Shown here: positions 8,158 to 19,755 of the stretch, piece after piece
Position numbering within the stretch: position 1 is the stretch's first letter
Layout: every line of letters begins with the position of its first letter
Assembly (NCBI GenBank): GCA_032821775.1
Contig: JAVLRN010000013.1
Location: 682,001 to 746,000, forward strand
DNA length: 64,000 bases
Direction of reading: 5' to 3'
Source of the DNA: Sanguinoderma infundibulare
Taxonomy: Eukaryota; Basidiomycota; Agaricomycetes; Polyporales; Polyporaceae
Notes under the pieces: model-generated
Databases searched by the model: none
The model's input: only the letters and a program-made list of their open reading frames with translations
What the model was told of the DNA's origin: nothing
Position numbers and translations under genes: made by a program

Positions 8158-11100
8158 GCGCACGTACACCAAAACTGATTTCCGAGTTAACAGGTCCCAA
8201 CCGCTGGCATGCGGAGTTTCGGGGATGAACACAAGAAGCTGTCCCGCGTCGCCGCACTTCTCCCGGACGACTCCCGCAAGACCCGTGAAGTCTCCCGGCC
8301 GGGACGTTTAAAATCGTCCCGGCTGGGAGAGACGTGTCTCGCCTCGAGCGATCAAAGCGGCTTGGACGCCTATGCAGTGCGATGGACAGAGACGAGGGAA
8401 CGGGTGACAATGTGGGCGACGGACATGCGTGCACCGCGGTTCGTGGGGGGGCTGGCAGGAACCGCGAGACTCGGGCCGGAGAGGGAAATCCACGAGTACA
8501 GCGGGGGGGTGACGGAGAAGGCAAGGGACGGAGAAACGAGCGGGAGCGTCGTCTGCGCGCTCGGGGCAGGGGGAGTCGAGGGACGCACGGGAGTGGACGG
8601 GTGAGAAGCATGCACAAGGATTGGAGGCTCGGGGGCGGTAGGGCGCGATTTGTCCTGCCGCCAATCAATGTAGGTTGGGACGCGATCGCGCACGACAGGA
8701 CGCGTCTTGTCTTCGGTCCCGCGCTGCTCCTGGGCGCGTGCGGGATTCGCCCTGTCCAAGAGCGAAAGCGTAGCCAACGCGATCCTCAGCTGGGAGGCCA
8801 TGCTCCTCGTCGAGGGCGTGCATCATCCTCATCCTCGAGTCTAGATCCTGCATGGTGACTCTGATCGCCCTGTCGACCTGGCTGTCGAGCTCCTCGACGA
8901 CCCCCGTGGGGTATCTCTCCCGGATGACTTCAGAACGTGCACATCAAGCCTTCCAGCCCCGCGACGGTCACTCCCTGCACGGGGCATGGGAATCCCATTC
9001 TCAGGACCGGGAGACTTGATGTGTCTGTCTGAGGTCGTCCGGGAGCATTGTGTTTCGCTGTGCAATGCACTCGGAAGCGCGTCAACCTAGAAATTCCACT
9101 CGGATGCGAGGCTCACACACGCATGCAGCTCGGGGAAGCTCTGGACCACCGCCCCGATCCTCCAGCGCAACTGCGTCTTCCCCGACATCAAACGCCAGCT
9201 GCGAAGACAATCGCGGTCACGGAGCAGGCCATCAAGAAGCTCCCGCACGCGGCGCTGAAGATGGCCGCGCTGCGAGAAGACCAATGCTGCGACCCGCGGC
9301 GAGGACACAGGACACAGTATATACTCATGTCTTTCGCAAGAAATACAATAATGCATGGGGATTCGATTGAAACGAGAATGCACAGAGCTCAAATGAGCAA
9401 AATCGAAGAGGGAGTGGGAAACGAAACACGAACTGGATACTCACGGGTGTAGACTTGCAGCTTGTAGTGCATCTTGAAAATGGACCGGTAGGCGTAGCCA
9501 GTAGTGCAGCGATGGTGAAAAGGCATGGAGGAGAGGGGGCGAGCCAAGGGGGAGAGCCAGGGGAAGGATGGGTAGTGAGGAGAGAGGAGAGAGGGATCGT
9601 TGGCGTGTGCTGTCAATAATCTGCCTAAGCAAGCACAAACTATCACACCATGCTCGGATCATGACATGTACAGTTCCACGTATGGCCTGGGTCGCGAACC
9701 CCAGTGCAATTGATTTATTTAGGCCTCTCATACCATCCGAGCAAGCGACAACCGCGGACCGCGGCTCAGCAGCGCCCAGTCCGACAGTCTCCCATTCAAC
9801 AAATGATCCAGAGCATCGGGCCCGCCCACACCATCAATCATACACAACAGTAAACGTCACTCACCCCGCTGTTCCGCCCGTGTCCAATTTCGCTTACTGG
9901 TCTGTGTTCCGGGTGCGGCATCCGAGTCCGTTGCGTCGGTAACTTCGCCCTGATCTCCCGGGCACGATCTTGATGTCATATTGCGCCGGGACGCTGCTCG
10001 CGGGGGCCGAGAAGTTTGGCAAGGGTCTAAGGAGTGTCATATGACACTGCACCAAGCCCTCGAACGTTCCTAGTCGGCCGTCCTGTCGCCGTGCAATTGT
10101 TAGCCCATCGCGAATGTTCCCCTTCGGTGACGACTTCTTCCCGGCAACGGCCTTTAGCGAGGTGACAACCATTATCGGCATCCCCATCGTACTCGCGAGG
10201 GACTCGTGTCTATTGAAGGCCCTCAATACAGCGCAGATGATTGAGGTTGTAGAATTGACGGTTACCTCCAGCCACTCCGAGAGCTCAAAGTACAGCACGG
10301 AGCGGTCAGACATGTCCGTGAGGGAATCATTGCGCAGGAGGTGGCTGCTGACAAAGTTGAACCGTCGGCGGAGGTGAGCGAGCGTGACCGGATGGGGGAG
10401 AAAGTCGCTGTGAAAGTGCATGGTACCTTCTCGCCGGCGGCCTCGAAACCGCGATCAAATCGCGCATTTCCCCACTGCACCCACCGGCAGCCGAAGCCCT
10501 CGCGATTGTCGCGGCCAGTGTTGAGGAGCATACGACGCTCGGTTTCATTGCGCGCGGAGCCCTGCAGGGAGAGACAGAGCGGATGTCAGTGGCTTGCCCG
10601 CCCGACGAAAAACATTCGCGCCCACTCGTACCGCATCGTTTCGACAAATAATCGCGCGCGCGCGACTCAGCTGACTTGTCCGAAGTCACCTCGGGCACCG
10701 AACAGCCGTATGAGATCAAATTCCAGGAATCGAGAAATTACGTCCGGACCGGCAGAGAGGCGACCGCGCATTCCGAGCGTATTTCCAAATCGCGTCAACG
10801 AGTAGGCGAACGCTCTGGGATGATGCTGCGGTGCCCAGAAATCATCGCATAATGATTCGAGGGCGGGCGGAGAACCGCGAGAGGCGGAAAGGGTTGTCAT
10901 TGATCGTCTTTGCGCGCCCGCCCGAGCCAAGCTCCCGGATGATCCTGCGCCGCCATTCTGTCACCGCGGTAACGTTCGTGCGTCGTTGGAGGGTCTCTTC
11001 TTCTGCCTGGATGGGCGGGTTGGATGAGGGTTTGAATCGGTAAGACGAGGAGACGCACCCTGAGATTCTCGGATCCACGCCAGGACGCCCTAATGCATCA

Positions 11101-11630
11101 TTCAGAGTTGCAACATCCGTCGTGTCCACCTACTATTTGTTGCACGATCTCTGTAGGGTTTGAAAAGCCACGTTAAACAGCCAAGATGACCGCCGAGGGC
11201 GGAGGACGGGCGGGAGAGCAGATGCGCCACCCGGGCCCGCCCACCGACGAAAACCGCCAAGACACAATTTTCAAAAAGTCGTCCCGGGACACTACAAACG
11301 CTTCAAACGCGTCGTACAAGATCCCCCGAGCCTGTGGAAACAGTCCGCTCGGCCATCCGACAAGAGCTGAGGGCGGGAGAGGGCGTACATTCTCGACCGC
11401 CATGGAATCGCGACCAAAACACGATTTTACGAACCTTTTCGAATCGCCGTGTAAACTGCATCGCAAGTCAAGAAACGTGTTCGAGTCGATAATAGACTTG
11501 ATTTCTAAGCGAATAGAGACATACAACGTAAGTTACGACAAAAATTGGGGGTCCCGACCTTCAATATTCCACCTCTCCCGCTCCGAAATGGTCGTATCCA
11601 CGCCGAATCACGCATTCTAGCTTCGCGAAC
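8158..11630. other. Unit segment without confident gene (U1)
   Basis: About 3.5 kb with only unassigned open frames. On the minus strand, about 8700-8935 reads RYPTGVVEELDSQVDRAIRV and is helical-looking, 8370-8801 holds a Pro-rich 143-codon frame, and 9894-10421 a 175-codon frame with SDRSVLYFELSEWLE and a possible intron. On the plus strand 10421-10651 reads WYLLAGGLETAIKSR, then AEALAIVAASVEEHTTLGF, up to a TAA. Each could be an exon of an unrecognised or decayed gene. No family, RNA gene or transposon terminus was identified. Identifying variants of this tail lie at about 10.32-10.76 kb. Confidence 0.5.
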
Positions 11631-11718
11631 ATTGCTCGATGCCGCGACAATCGACGCCCGGCACATCCGAGGCAGAATCCAAAAAGTTGAAAATCGTCGT
11701 ACTGGAGTCCGCCTCCTT

Positions 11719-12291
11719 GGGCAGCAAACTCGAAACAGCTTCGACGGCCGCGCCGACGAGTGCAGATGGTGCGGACGTGTTCCGGAATCCTCGAAAGCCA
11801 GTTCAGAACACGTGAATAGTCGGCGTTCGGGAGATATGACACGTTTTCTGGGGGCGGCGGCCGAGCTTCCGCCGCGACCGAGGCCAGAACTCGTCCCCGC
11901 CACGCCGACGGTTGGATGGCGTTCGTAGAGGACGTAAGCCGTTCTGTGATCGCCGTTTGACGGCGAGGCGATGGTCCGATTGGGGCGCAATTGCGAAATT
12001 TGTTGGGTAAGGCGAGCCACGCGCCCTTGGGCAGCATGTTCGAAACAGCTTGTACGGCCGCCACGACGAATGCTGACGGTGGGGAGGAGTCCCTGGATTC
12101 CAGAATACCTGTTCGACACGCGTGGATGGGCGGCGTTCGGGTGATACGATGCGTTTTCTTGGGGCTGCGGCCAAGCGTCCCCAGCGACCGAGGCCAGAAC
12201 TCATCCCCGCCACGCCGACGGTTGGATGGCGTTCGTGGAGGACGTAGGCCGTTCTGTGATCGCCGTTTGACGGCAAGGCGATGGTCCGATT
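11719..12291. repeat. Imperfect 310-bp direct duplication (U1)
   Basis: Same nested duplication as at 121-693, copied with the unit. Its presence in every unit shows that the 310-bp duplication is older than the array amplification. Confidence 0.85.
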
Positions 12292-12354
12292 GAGGACGAG
12301 AGTCGTGGCTTCGGTTTCGTCAACTTCGAGAACCATGACGAGGTTCGGCGAGGG
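12289..12354 (+). pseudogene. RRM RNP1 fragment (U1)
   Basis: Copy of the poly(A)-binding-protein-like scrap at 691-756, with the RNP1 core GFGFVNFENHDE unchanged. Confidence 0.5.
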
Positions 12355-12754
12355 CGGGCGAGCGACAGAGCTGGCCTACCGGCGGCCACGTCCGTGCGTG
12401 TTCCGATCTGCAATATTCACGGTGGTCAGGGGCGAGAGTAAGCGTGTGTTTGGGATAGGCGGGACTCGGGAGAGCTGGGAGATGGAGCGCTCGCTTGCGG
12501 GAGGCGAGACGGGACGCCAGGGACGCGAGCGCAATGACGGCCGGGCCTCGGAAACAGACCTGACAGATGGCACGACGGCGAGGGCGAGTCCGCGGTCTGC
12601 GCACGGACTCTGATGGAGGGTATAAAGCCTGTAAAGAAAGGGGGAGGACGGCATGAGTGTCGTGCATTGCCCCCCCGCGATCTGCGTCCTATGCGTCCTC
12701 ACCTCACCTTCGTTGACCGCGTACGTACTCACGTCGCATGGATTCTCCACGTTA

Positions 12755-13465
12755 CTAACTGTGTGTGTGTCCTCCACATGCTCTTCTCGCCGCGGCGTCG
12801 TCGTCCTGGGTCGGCGGCGGGACGTAGGGGTTGACGTTGTGTCTGGGTCGGGCAGGAGGTTGATTGAGAGCTCGGGGGAGCTGAGTGCAGGCATCGGTGG
12901 ACGGCTTGCCCCGTCGAATGGGGGATGGGCGCCGCTGGGCGTCGAGGGTATCAGAGGGAGAATTCGCGGAAGGTGGCCGGCCGTGGTGTTTTCGACAATG
13001 TTCGAGGTCGGCTTGGAGGTCCTTCGCCTTTGCCTCGAGCGCACGGATGTAGTTTTCGAGGGGCTCGAAGTGCTGCTGGGTACGCGCCTTTTTGGCCGTC
13101 TCCTGCGTGAGCCGCGGTGAGGTCGAGTGTGTGAGGGCGGGGTGCGTGCTGAGGCCTGGGGACGATGACTGGCTGTGGAGACGAGGACAGAGAAAGTCTG
13201 GTGGAATATCAGACTCGAACGGGCGCGCATGTTCGGGGGACGAGCGAGCAACGGTAGCAAAGAGAGGTGCAAGGCCGGGGGAAGGATCGGGAAAAGGGAT
13301 TGGAGCGGGGAATGTTTGGAGATGCGGAGAGGCCGCTTGGGAAGGCACGGTGCGGAGCGAGACGAAGAGGCGAGAGGAGCGGAAACCTGCTTGGAATGTG
13401 GCATTGGATGGCCTCGGTTCGGTTCCTGTCAAACAAGCGGAGAACCGGCGATAGCTACCGTTCAA
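12755..13465 (-). CDS. Unidentified coiled-coil-like open frame (U1)
   Basis: Copy of the frame at 1157-1867; the translation is identical to U0. No family was recognised and no in-frame ATG is present at its start. Confidence 0.3.
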   Translation of the reverse strand: MNGSYRRFSACLTGTEPRPSNATFQAGFRSSRLFVSLRTVPSQAASPHLQTFPAPIPFPDPSPGLAPLFATVARSSPEHARPFESDIPPDFLCPRLHSQSSSPGLSTHPALTHSTSPRLTQETAKKARTQQHFEPLENYIRALEAKAKDLQADLEHCRKHHGRPPSANSPSDTLDAQRRPSPIRRGKPSTDACTQLPRALNQPPARPRHNVNPYVPPPTQDDDAAARRACGGHTHS

Positions 13466-13606
13466 GGAGAGCTGGTTGGTGAGGCGCTAAGTAAGGCCTC
13501 AAGCGCCAGAGGCATCGCAACGGGATTTGCCGGCAGAACGGAACGCGCGTCGTGACTTGTCCGAGTCGTACTTGAAGTTGACCGCGCACTTGTAGCGGCA
13601 GCATCA

Positions 13607-15535
13607 ATGTTCTTGACTAGGTTTACTTTACTGAAAACCCCGGCAAGATGTAGATATGGTCTACAAAATACACTCTCTGCTCCGTACATCCAGCGTAAGT
13701 CAGGCTCGTGGCAACCAAGTGTGGCACGCACGCTGACGACATCATTTTTAGATCATGCATATCAGGGCTCTAGAATACCCCTTGTTTTCACATTTGACAT
13801 AGTAGGAGCAATGGAGGTTCAAGTGTCTCATAGCACTTACGGCGGTGTACACAGGACGGTGTCCTACTCCGAGGACCGCATACAATTCCTGCCGCAAGAC
13901 GGGCACTAGAAATACTCAACGGTGCCAACCCCATGCGCGTGTACGTCAATTTTCGTCTGGCAAATGAGTAAAGTTCTCACAGCTGCGTAAGGAAGATACC
14001 CTTCATCCTCGTGGGGTCCACTTCCATGTAACTCCAGAGTCACTCAACGCTCACATCGCTTGCAACATTTGACAAATGGCGGTGGCGTCAGCGAGGAAGC
14101 CCGACGACACAAGCTGAGCTCTCAACTCGGGGTAGAGGTATGCACGCGGAGAGTCTTCGGAGACTACATCTTTAGACAGCAGTTCCTTTGCAGATTCACA
14201 GCAACCAAATCGTGCAAGCTCACACTATTCTCAAGTCGGTCGTGCACAAGTACGCCAACAAACCTGTGCTGGTCCTTGGCGGCCGTAATGACGTCGTTCG
14301 CAAGGTCGCTGAAGGGTATGGTATATCACGGATATCAGGCGCTCCTACGCTCATGGCCTTTATTTTCCTCTGCAGCTATGGATTTAAACACGCCTACACG
14401 ACGCTCGACGTCCTCGCGTGGAAACCCGAGTAAGTGATCATCTCTCACGGCGGGCACAGTCCGATTCGCTGCCCAGGAAAATGCTTGTAAAAACATTCCG
14501 CAGGGTTTGCCTTGGGCAACCTTTTCATCAGCATTTTCCCGTTCTGCGAATCGGGACCTGCCTGTCGCGTCTGGCGCGTGTGCTTCGTCTTACTTTACCG
14601 GTGCCAGAGTTTGGCCGTTCCACGACCTGACACCCGAAGAACGTGCTTCCGCGCAGGTGAGAACGTTTCCATGTCATGTGGTATTGTTCATCCCCATGCC
14701 ATCCTCCACAGCCGGCCGACTTCTCAAACATACCCATCTCGGCGATCTTCGTCTTCCACGACCCCCGCAACTGGTCGCTCGACATTCAAATTATTCTTGA
14801 CGTGGTCCGCTCTCGCGGCATAATCGGTGGGCCATACCTCGATGCACCCAGTGGGGGCCTTGGGTCGGTCGAATTGGTGTTTTGCAACCCCGACCTGCTG
14901 TGGAAGTCGGACTTCCCACAGCCGCGCCTCGGACAGGGCGCGTTCCGCGAAGCTTTCCAGGCCGTGCATCAGGTGCGTATTCCAAGATTTGGGCAATAGA
15001 TTGCATGCGAACGCTTGGAACAGGCCGTGGTCGGGACACAGTACCCGTGCGTGCAGTACGGGAAGCCGTCGAAGGCCACGTATGCGTTCGTAGAACGGGT
15101 TCTCAAAGACCGTCTCGACGAGCTCAATCGCAGTGGCGGGCGGGTAGAGAAGATGCCCCGCGTGTAAGTGCCGGTGTCTTTACCATTACCGCGATGCTGA
15201 CGACGTGTGTTCCGATGCCAGCTATATGATAGGAGGTACGTGTGTGCCGCTGGTTGGTGGGGCATATATGCTGACGGCAATCGCTTCAGACAATCCAGAA
15301 TCAGGTGCGGTCGCGACGTTTTAAGTTGTATTTGCGTTCTAAGTGAATGAATGCCTTCGCAGACATCGCGGGTGCGAACGCCGCAGGGTGGCCTTCGGTA
15401 CTTGTCAAGACAGGCGTGTACGACTCCGCACGTGGGCCTCCCACGCACCAGCCGACTTTCATCGCGGAAGACGTAGAGGAGGCAGTGAGATGGGCAATCG
15501 AGAGGGAGATGGGGAGAAGGCAGCATTCAGCGTAG
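13607..15535 (+). pseudogene. HDHD5/CECR5-like HAD hydrolase, splice-acceptor defect (U1)
   Basis: Same 13-exon layout as the U0 copy, shifted by 11598. Exon 1 is intact, but the acceptor before the LTNGGG exon reads AT at 14067-14068, the same lesion as in U0. A transcript would be predicted to lose motif II or to hit a stop. All other motifs and splice sites look normal, so the lesion is either recent or tolerated because another copy is functional. Confidence 0.8.
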
Positions 15536-16012
15536 ATGCTGTGCCATCGAGGTAGAGCCCCTTCAGTGCAATGTTTTACGGCTTGGACTGATTTTTTGCT
15601 AACCTTGTATCAACGTCTTGAAAGTCTCCCAGAAGCTATGTATGTAGAAGAGTCCCATTTCGCTCGTGCCGACCCTCGTCCGGTGACTTGATGGCGGTAT
15701 GTCTGAGACATTATCACCGATGCGTCCATCCTGACGAGCACCCACACATTCAGTCCTTGGCATCCACTTGTTCATTCAAAATTCACAGCACGCCTTGGCT
15801 TTTCTCGGTGGAATTATTGACATATTGCTTTCTGGTTCGTTCCCTCAGGCAAGGTGAGGCTGCTTCCAGCGACTCGGCGCCCGATGGTGAAACGCGACTG
15901 GATTTTAAGGGTTTCCATTCCCCACCCCCACGGCTCTATTCGACCTGCATTCTGGATGCCGTGACGTGGTTCGTTTTCGTCAATCGCGCAATGCGGATGC
16001 TATGAGCTCGTT

Positions 16013-16018
16013 TATAAA
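16013..16018 (+). promoter_or_regulatory. TATA box of O-methyltransferase (U1)
   Basis: TATAAA 87 bp upstream of the ATG at 16100. Confidence 0.5.
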
Positions 16019-16099
16019 TCGCAGGACTACTGATCATAGAGAGAAAAACTTGACAGACGCCATCACAGCCATCCTTCCCCCCATCGCCCAGTCGCCGAG

Positions 16100-18032
16100 A
16101 TGCCTACTAACGGTTTCCACGAAAGCCCCCTGTTCTCTCTTCTTTCTGTACTGACGACGTCCATCCATACCATCGAAGGTGAGCTCAGGGCCGCCAACTT
16201 GCCTCCCTTTACTTTGGACCCGAAGTGGCACCCTCTCGACTCACTCGACGGCGTCCCACCCCCGAGGCTCCACGAAGCCCGAAGAGTCGCCATGGCCGCG
16301 GCCAACATGATCAAAGCGCTCGTTCAGGACGTCGGGACGGCGATGATGGTCAGTACTGCTCAAGTTTGTACAGGTCGAATCCGAATGCATTGACGTGGAA
16401 CGCAGGACATGTCCGTCAAGGCACTCGATCAGACGGCGTACATGCTGACTGCGGACATCGACCTCTTGGATGTGTTCAAGACGGAGGAAGAGAAGATCAA
16501 CGGCCTTCACGTCGACGAGATGGTTGCGCGTCTTCCGAAGGGCAAGAAGGTCGACGCGCAAAAGCTGGGCCGCTCGTTGCGCCTGCTCAGCACCGAGCAC
16601 TGGTAAGCATGTTGTTCGTGTGTGATACCATTACCCGTGTGACCGTGCCGACCAGGTGGATCGAGAAGTCCAAGGACGTCTTCGCTCCGCTCCGCTGGGC
16701 ACTCCTCAATACCCCCGGCACCCCGTCTCACGCCTGGGCGGACTCTTCGTCAAACGCTGCGCTCATCGGAAGCACCGCGTTCGTCGCGCAAATGACGGAC
16801 CCCACTCGGATCCCGCTGGACAACATCGAGGCGGCACCGATCGTCCGCGGTCTCCACATGATGGGCAACACGCACATCAAGAACTTCTGGACGTGGCTCG
16901 CACAGGATCCCGACAGGCTCGGCGGGTTCGCGCGGAGCATGGAAGGACTCGGTCAGTGCACACGTTCACGTTCGGCGTCGCACGCGTTCCTTTCCCAGAT
17001 ATTCATGTTGTCGTTAGGCTATATCAACCTGCCGTCGCTGAAAGCCGACTACCCTTGGGAATCCCTCCCGCCCAATACGACCTTCGTTGACGTGGGCGCT
17101 GGCCAGGGGACCGTGTCCCTGTACATCCTCAGGATGCTTTACAAGACGAACCCGACGCTCAAGGTCGTCCTGCAGGATCGTCCCCAGCATCTCCAGGAGG
17201 GCGAGAAGTACTGGGCGCAGCACCTCCCGGACGCGATCAGGGAGGAGAGGGTCGAGTTCGAGCCCCACGACTTCTTCCAGAACAACCCGAGGACAGGCCC
17301 CAACACTCTCTATTGGTTCCGGTTTATCATGCACGACTGGACGGATAGGTAAGGTTTAGTCCTGCCCGCATCCCGTTTTGTCTAACTGACCTTGTTCATG
17401 TAGCTATTGCATCAAGATCCTCCGGGCCGTGCGTGCGGTGTGCCATCCCAGCTCTCGAAGTGAGTGATGGAATCGTTGTTCGGCTTTGGCGCTCTCGACG
17501 TCTACCTCACCACGACGTCTGCAGTTCTTATTTGCGACTGTGTTGTGCCGGAGGCGCCTTCTGCCGAGTCGACGACAAACGGTGTCAAGGTTTCGTTTGA
17601 GGACACTCTGATGTCGATAGACAACGAAGCCGTACGTCGTATTCAGTTGATTTGGCAACGTGTCCCTGAGGGTTTCTTGTTCAACGCCGTAGCCCTACGC
17701 ACCGATAGAGGCGCCATACCCCCTTCCCAAGAACTTTGGCTTTGCCACGAAAGCCACTTACCGCACGGACATGGTAAACGAATGCTCTACTTTCCAGGCC
17801 GCGATTCCAATTCTCACTTCATCCGAACCAGCTCATGTACAACTCGCTGAACGCTCTCGAGCGCACGACGAGCAATTTCGAGAAGATCGTCACCGAGTCG
17901 GGATTCAATATTTCCCGCGTCTACACCACCCGTGGCGCGTCCAGCAGTGCGTAGTTTATTGATGGCTGGGCATTGGCATGTACTCTTCTTGCTCACGTAC
18001 ATTTTGCAGTCATCGAGGCGGTTCCAAACTAA
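16100..18032 (+). CDS. COMT-like O-methyltransferase (U1)
   Basis: Same nine-exon structure as the U0 copy, shifted by 11598; all translated pieces I compared are identical to U0. All splice sites, the VDVGAGQG loop and the HDWTD motif are intact. It lies about 560 bp downstream of the defective HAD copy on the same strand, so it has its own promoter rather than depending on its neighbour. Confidence 0.9.
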
Positions 18033-18195
18033 CGCACTGGGCATCGACTGTCGTCAATCTCTTCAACACGGGAGATGTCGAGTACGTGGGGAACGATTTC
18101 CGCGAGCAGAGCGTCTGTACATAAGCGGATCAATATATTTGTTTCGCGGCTGAGCATCTGCGCTGAAATCTCCCGGATCGATCATTTGCCTTAGT

Positions 18196-18283
18196 ACTCT
18201 CAAAGGGGGCTGTATTGGAGATAGACTTTCAGAGGGGGCTGTATTGGCGACGCAATACTCTCAGAGGGAGGTGGTTTTGAGCA
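18196..18283. repeat. Minisatellite, about 30-bp unit (U2)
   Basis: About three copies, same as in U1. Confidence 0.7.
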
Positions 18284-18454
18284 GCGGGACTTGCGGGAAT
18301 TCATGGAGACCTCGGGGGCATTAGAATGGAGCGGAGGATATTATAAAGACATACACAAGACAAATACACAAGTACAGTGCACGAGCTACGACGGAACCGA
18401 AACAAACGAGCCCGCCGCGGACCCAAAACCACGTTCAAGTTCACGGGCGCCTAT

Positions 18455-19015
18455 CTACACGTACAAGCGAGAGCTGACACAGCTCTCCTTCCACCGCCAC
18501 CACCACCTCCGCGCGACCACATCTCTCGCCACCGCCGCTATTTTCTTGTCGAATGTGACTCTGTGGGCTGCGGAGAGGTCAGGACTTGCACTGGACTTGA
18601 CTTGAGACTCACTGGGCTGGCCTGCTTCCACCCCGACACGCGCCCGGATCGCCCAGAAGGGATAACTCTCGCCGGTACCCTTGTGGCGGTACAAGCCCGA
18701 GAAGACGATCTTGCCAGAGAGGAAGCACTCGAACACCTCGTCCTTCCCGTCCGCGCTCACCCACGCGTGCCGCATCTTGAACACGCCCGACGTCGACGAC
18801 ACGCCGCAGTAGCCGTCCTCGAGGTCGATGCTGCCCGTCACGCCAGCCGTCGCTGTCGCCGTCTCCGTCTCGGGTGCGGACTCGGAGAAGAACGCGCCGG
18901 CGGCCTCGCGCGGGATGAAGGCCAGCGCGTCCTCGAGCGCGAGGTCCTCGAGCGCGAGCTCGAACGGCGCTTCCTCGAGGGGCCCCAGGAAGGCGGGGTC
19001 TGGAGGCGGCCGCGG
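18455..19015 (-). CDS. Unidentified exon-like frame downstream of SDR relic (U2)
   Basis: Copy of the frame at 6857-7417; the translation of the conserved part is identical to U1. Confidence 0.4.
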   Translation of the reverse strand, partial: PRPPPDPAFLGPLEEAPFELALEDLALEDALAFIPREAAGAFFSESAPETETATATAGVTGSIDLEDGYCGVSSTSGVFKMRHAWVSADGKDEVFECFLSGKIVFSGLYRHKGTGESYPFWAIRARVGVEAGQPSESQVKSSASPDLSAAHRVTFDKKIAAVARDVVARRWWWRWKESCVSSRLYV

Positions 19016-19017
19016 CC

Positions 19018-19755
19018 TTTGGGGATGTAGATCTGGCTGCTGTTGTTGCGGAAGATGTCGCTCCGGATGTTGCCCGGGTCGACGGCGATACTCACGACGT
19101 CTTCCCCAGCCTCGGCCGCGCGCCGCGCGAGGAGGGCCGAGAGCTGGATCGGCGCGAGCTTGCGGCGGGCGGCGGTGTCAGTGAAGGTGGAGAAGTCGAG
19201 GCGGCTGTTGACGAGGAAGTTGGCGGCGGACGAGGTCCAGATGATTCGGGACGGACTGGGGCTTGAATCGGACGTGGTGGTGGCAGTGGGAGAGACGAGG
19301 AGGGGATAGAGAAGGCGGAGGAAGAGATGATGGCCGTGGACGTTCATGCCGAAGGTCGTGTCGTATGCCTGGGCGGTGAGCTGGTCGAGGGGCGGGTACA
19401 TGATCCCGGCGTTGAGGTATAGGATGTCGATGTGGGACTCGCGTCTTCGAGAACAGGCAGGTTGTCAGTATTACAGTTGGTGTCGGAAACGGATGACGGA
19501 CTCGGACTCACCGAGAAACGTCCTGTGCATAGGTTCAGACTGCCGCCAGGCCATTCAGGTCGAGCTGGAGGAACTCGGCCGTCTTCGCGGTCTCGGTTTT
19601 TAGCACCTGGATCACTTCTTCGGCCTTTGTCTGGGAGCGGGCAGCAAGGTAGACCTTGGCGTTCTTTCGGAGGAGAGACTTGATCATCTCAAAGCCGATT
19701 CCGGAGGTGCCGCGAAGATGAGAATCGTACCAAACACAAGGCTCCCGGCTCCCAT
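19018..19755 (-). pseudogene. Short-chain dehydrogenase relic (U2)
   Basis: Same faults as the U1 copy, including the TGA (19535-19537) and loss of the Tyr-x-x-x-Lys segment. Residues DQLTAQAYDTTFGMN match U1 rather than U3, although the HAD and O-methyltransferase genes of this unit are U3-like. Confidence 0.75.

Larger units (their letters stand above)
6502..18099 (+). repeat. Tandem array unit U1 (11598 bp)
   Basis: This is the first complete unit in the inferred natural phase. It carries an SDR relic with a nonsense codon, an HAD copy with a lost splice acceptor and an intact O-methyltransferase. In the stretch corresponding to about 10.3-10.8 kb it shares variants with U4 rather than with U2 and U3. 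Confidence 0.93.

Noticed and set aside
9660..9720. tRNA-like string around GGGTCGCGAACCCC
   Set aside because: Only a T-arm-like hairpin is visible; no matching acceptor stem, D-arm or anticodon arm could be drawn.
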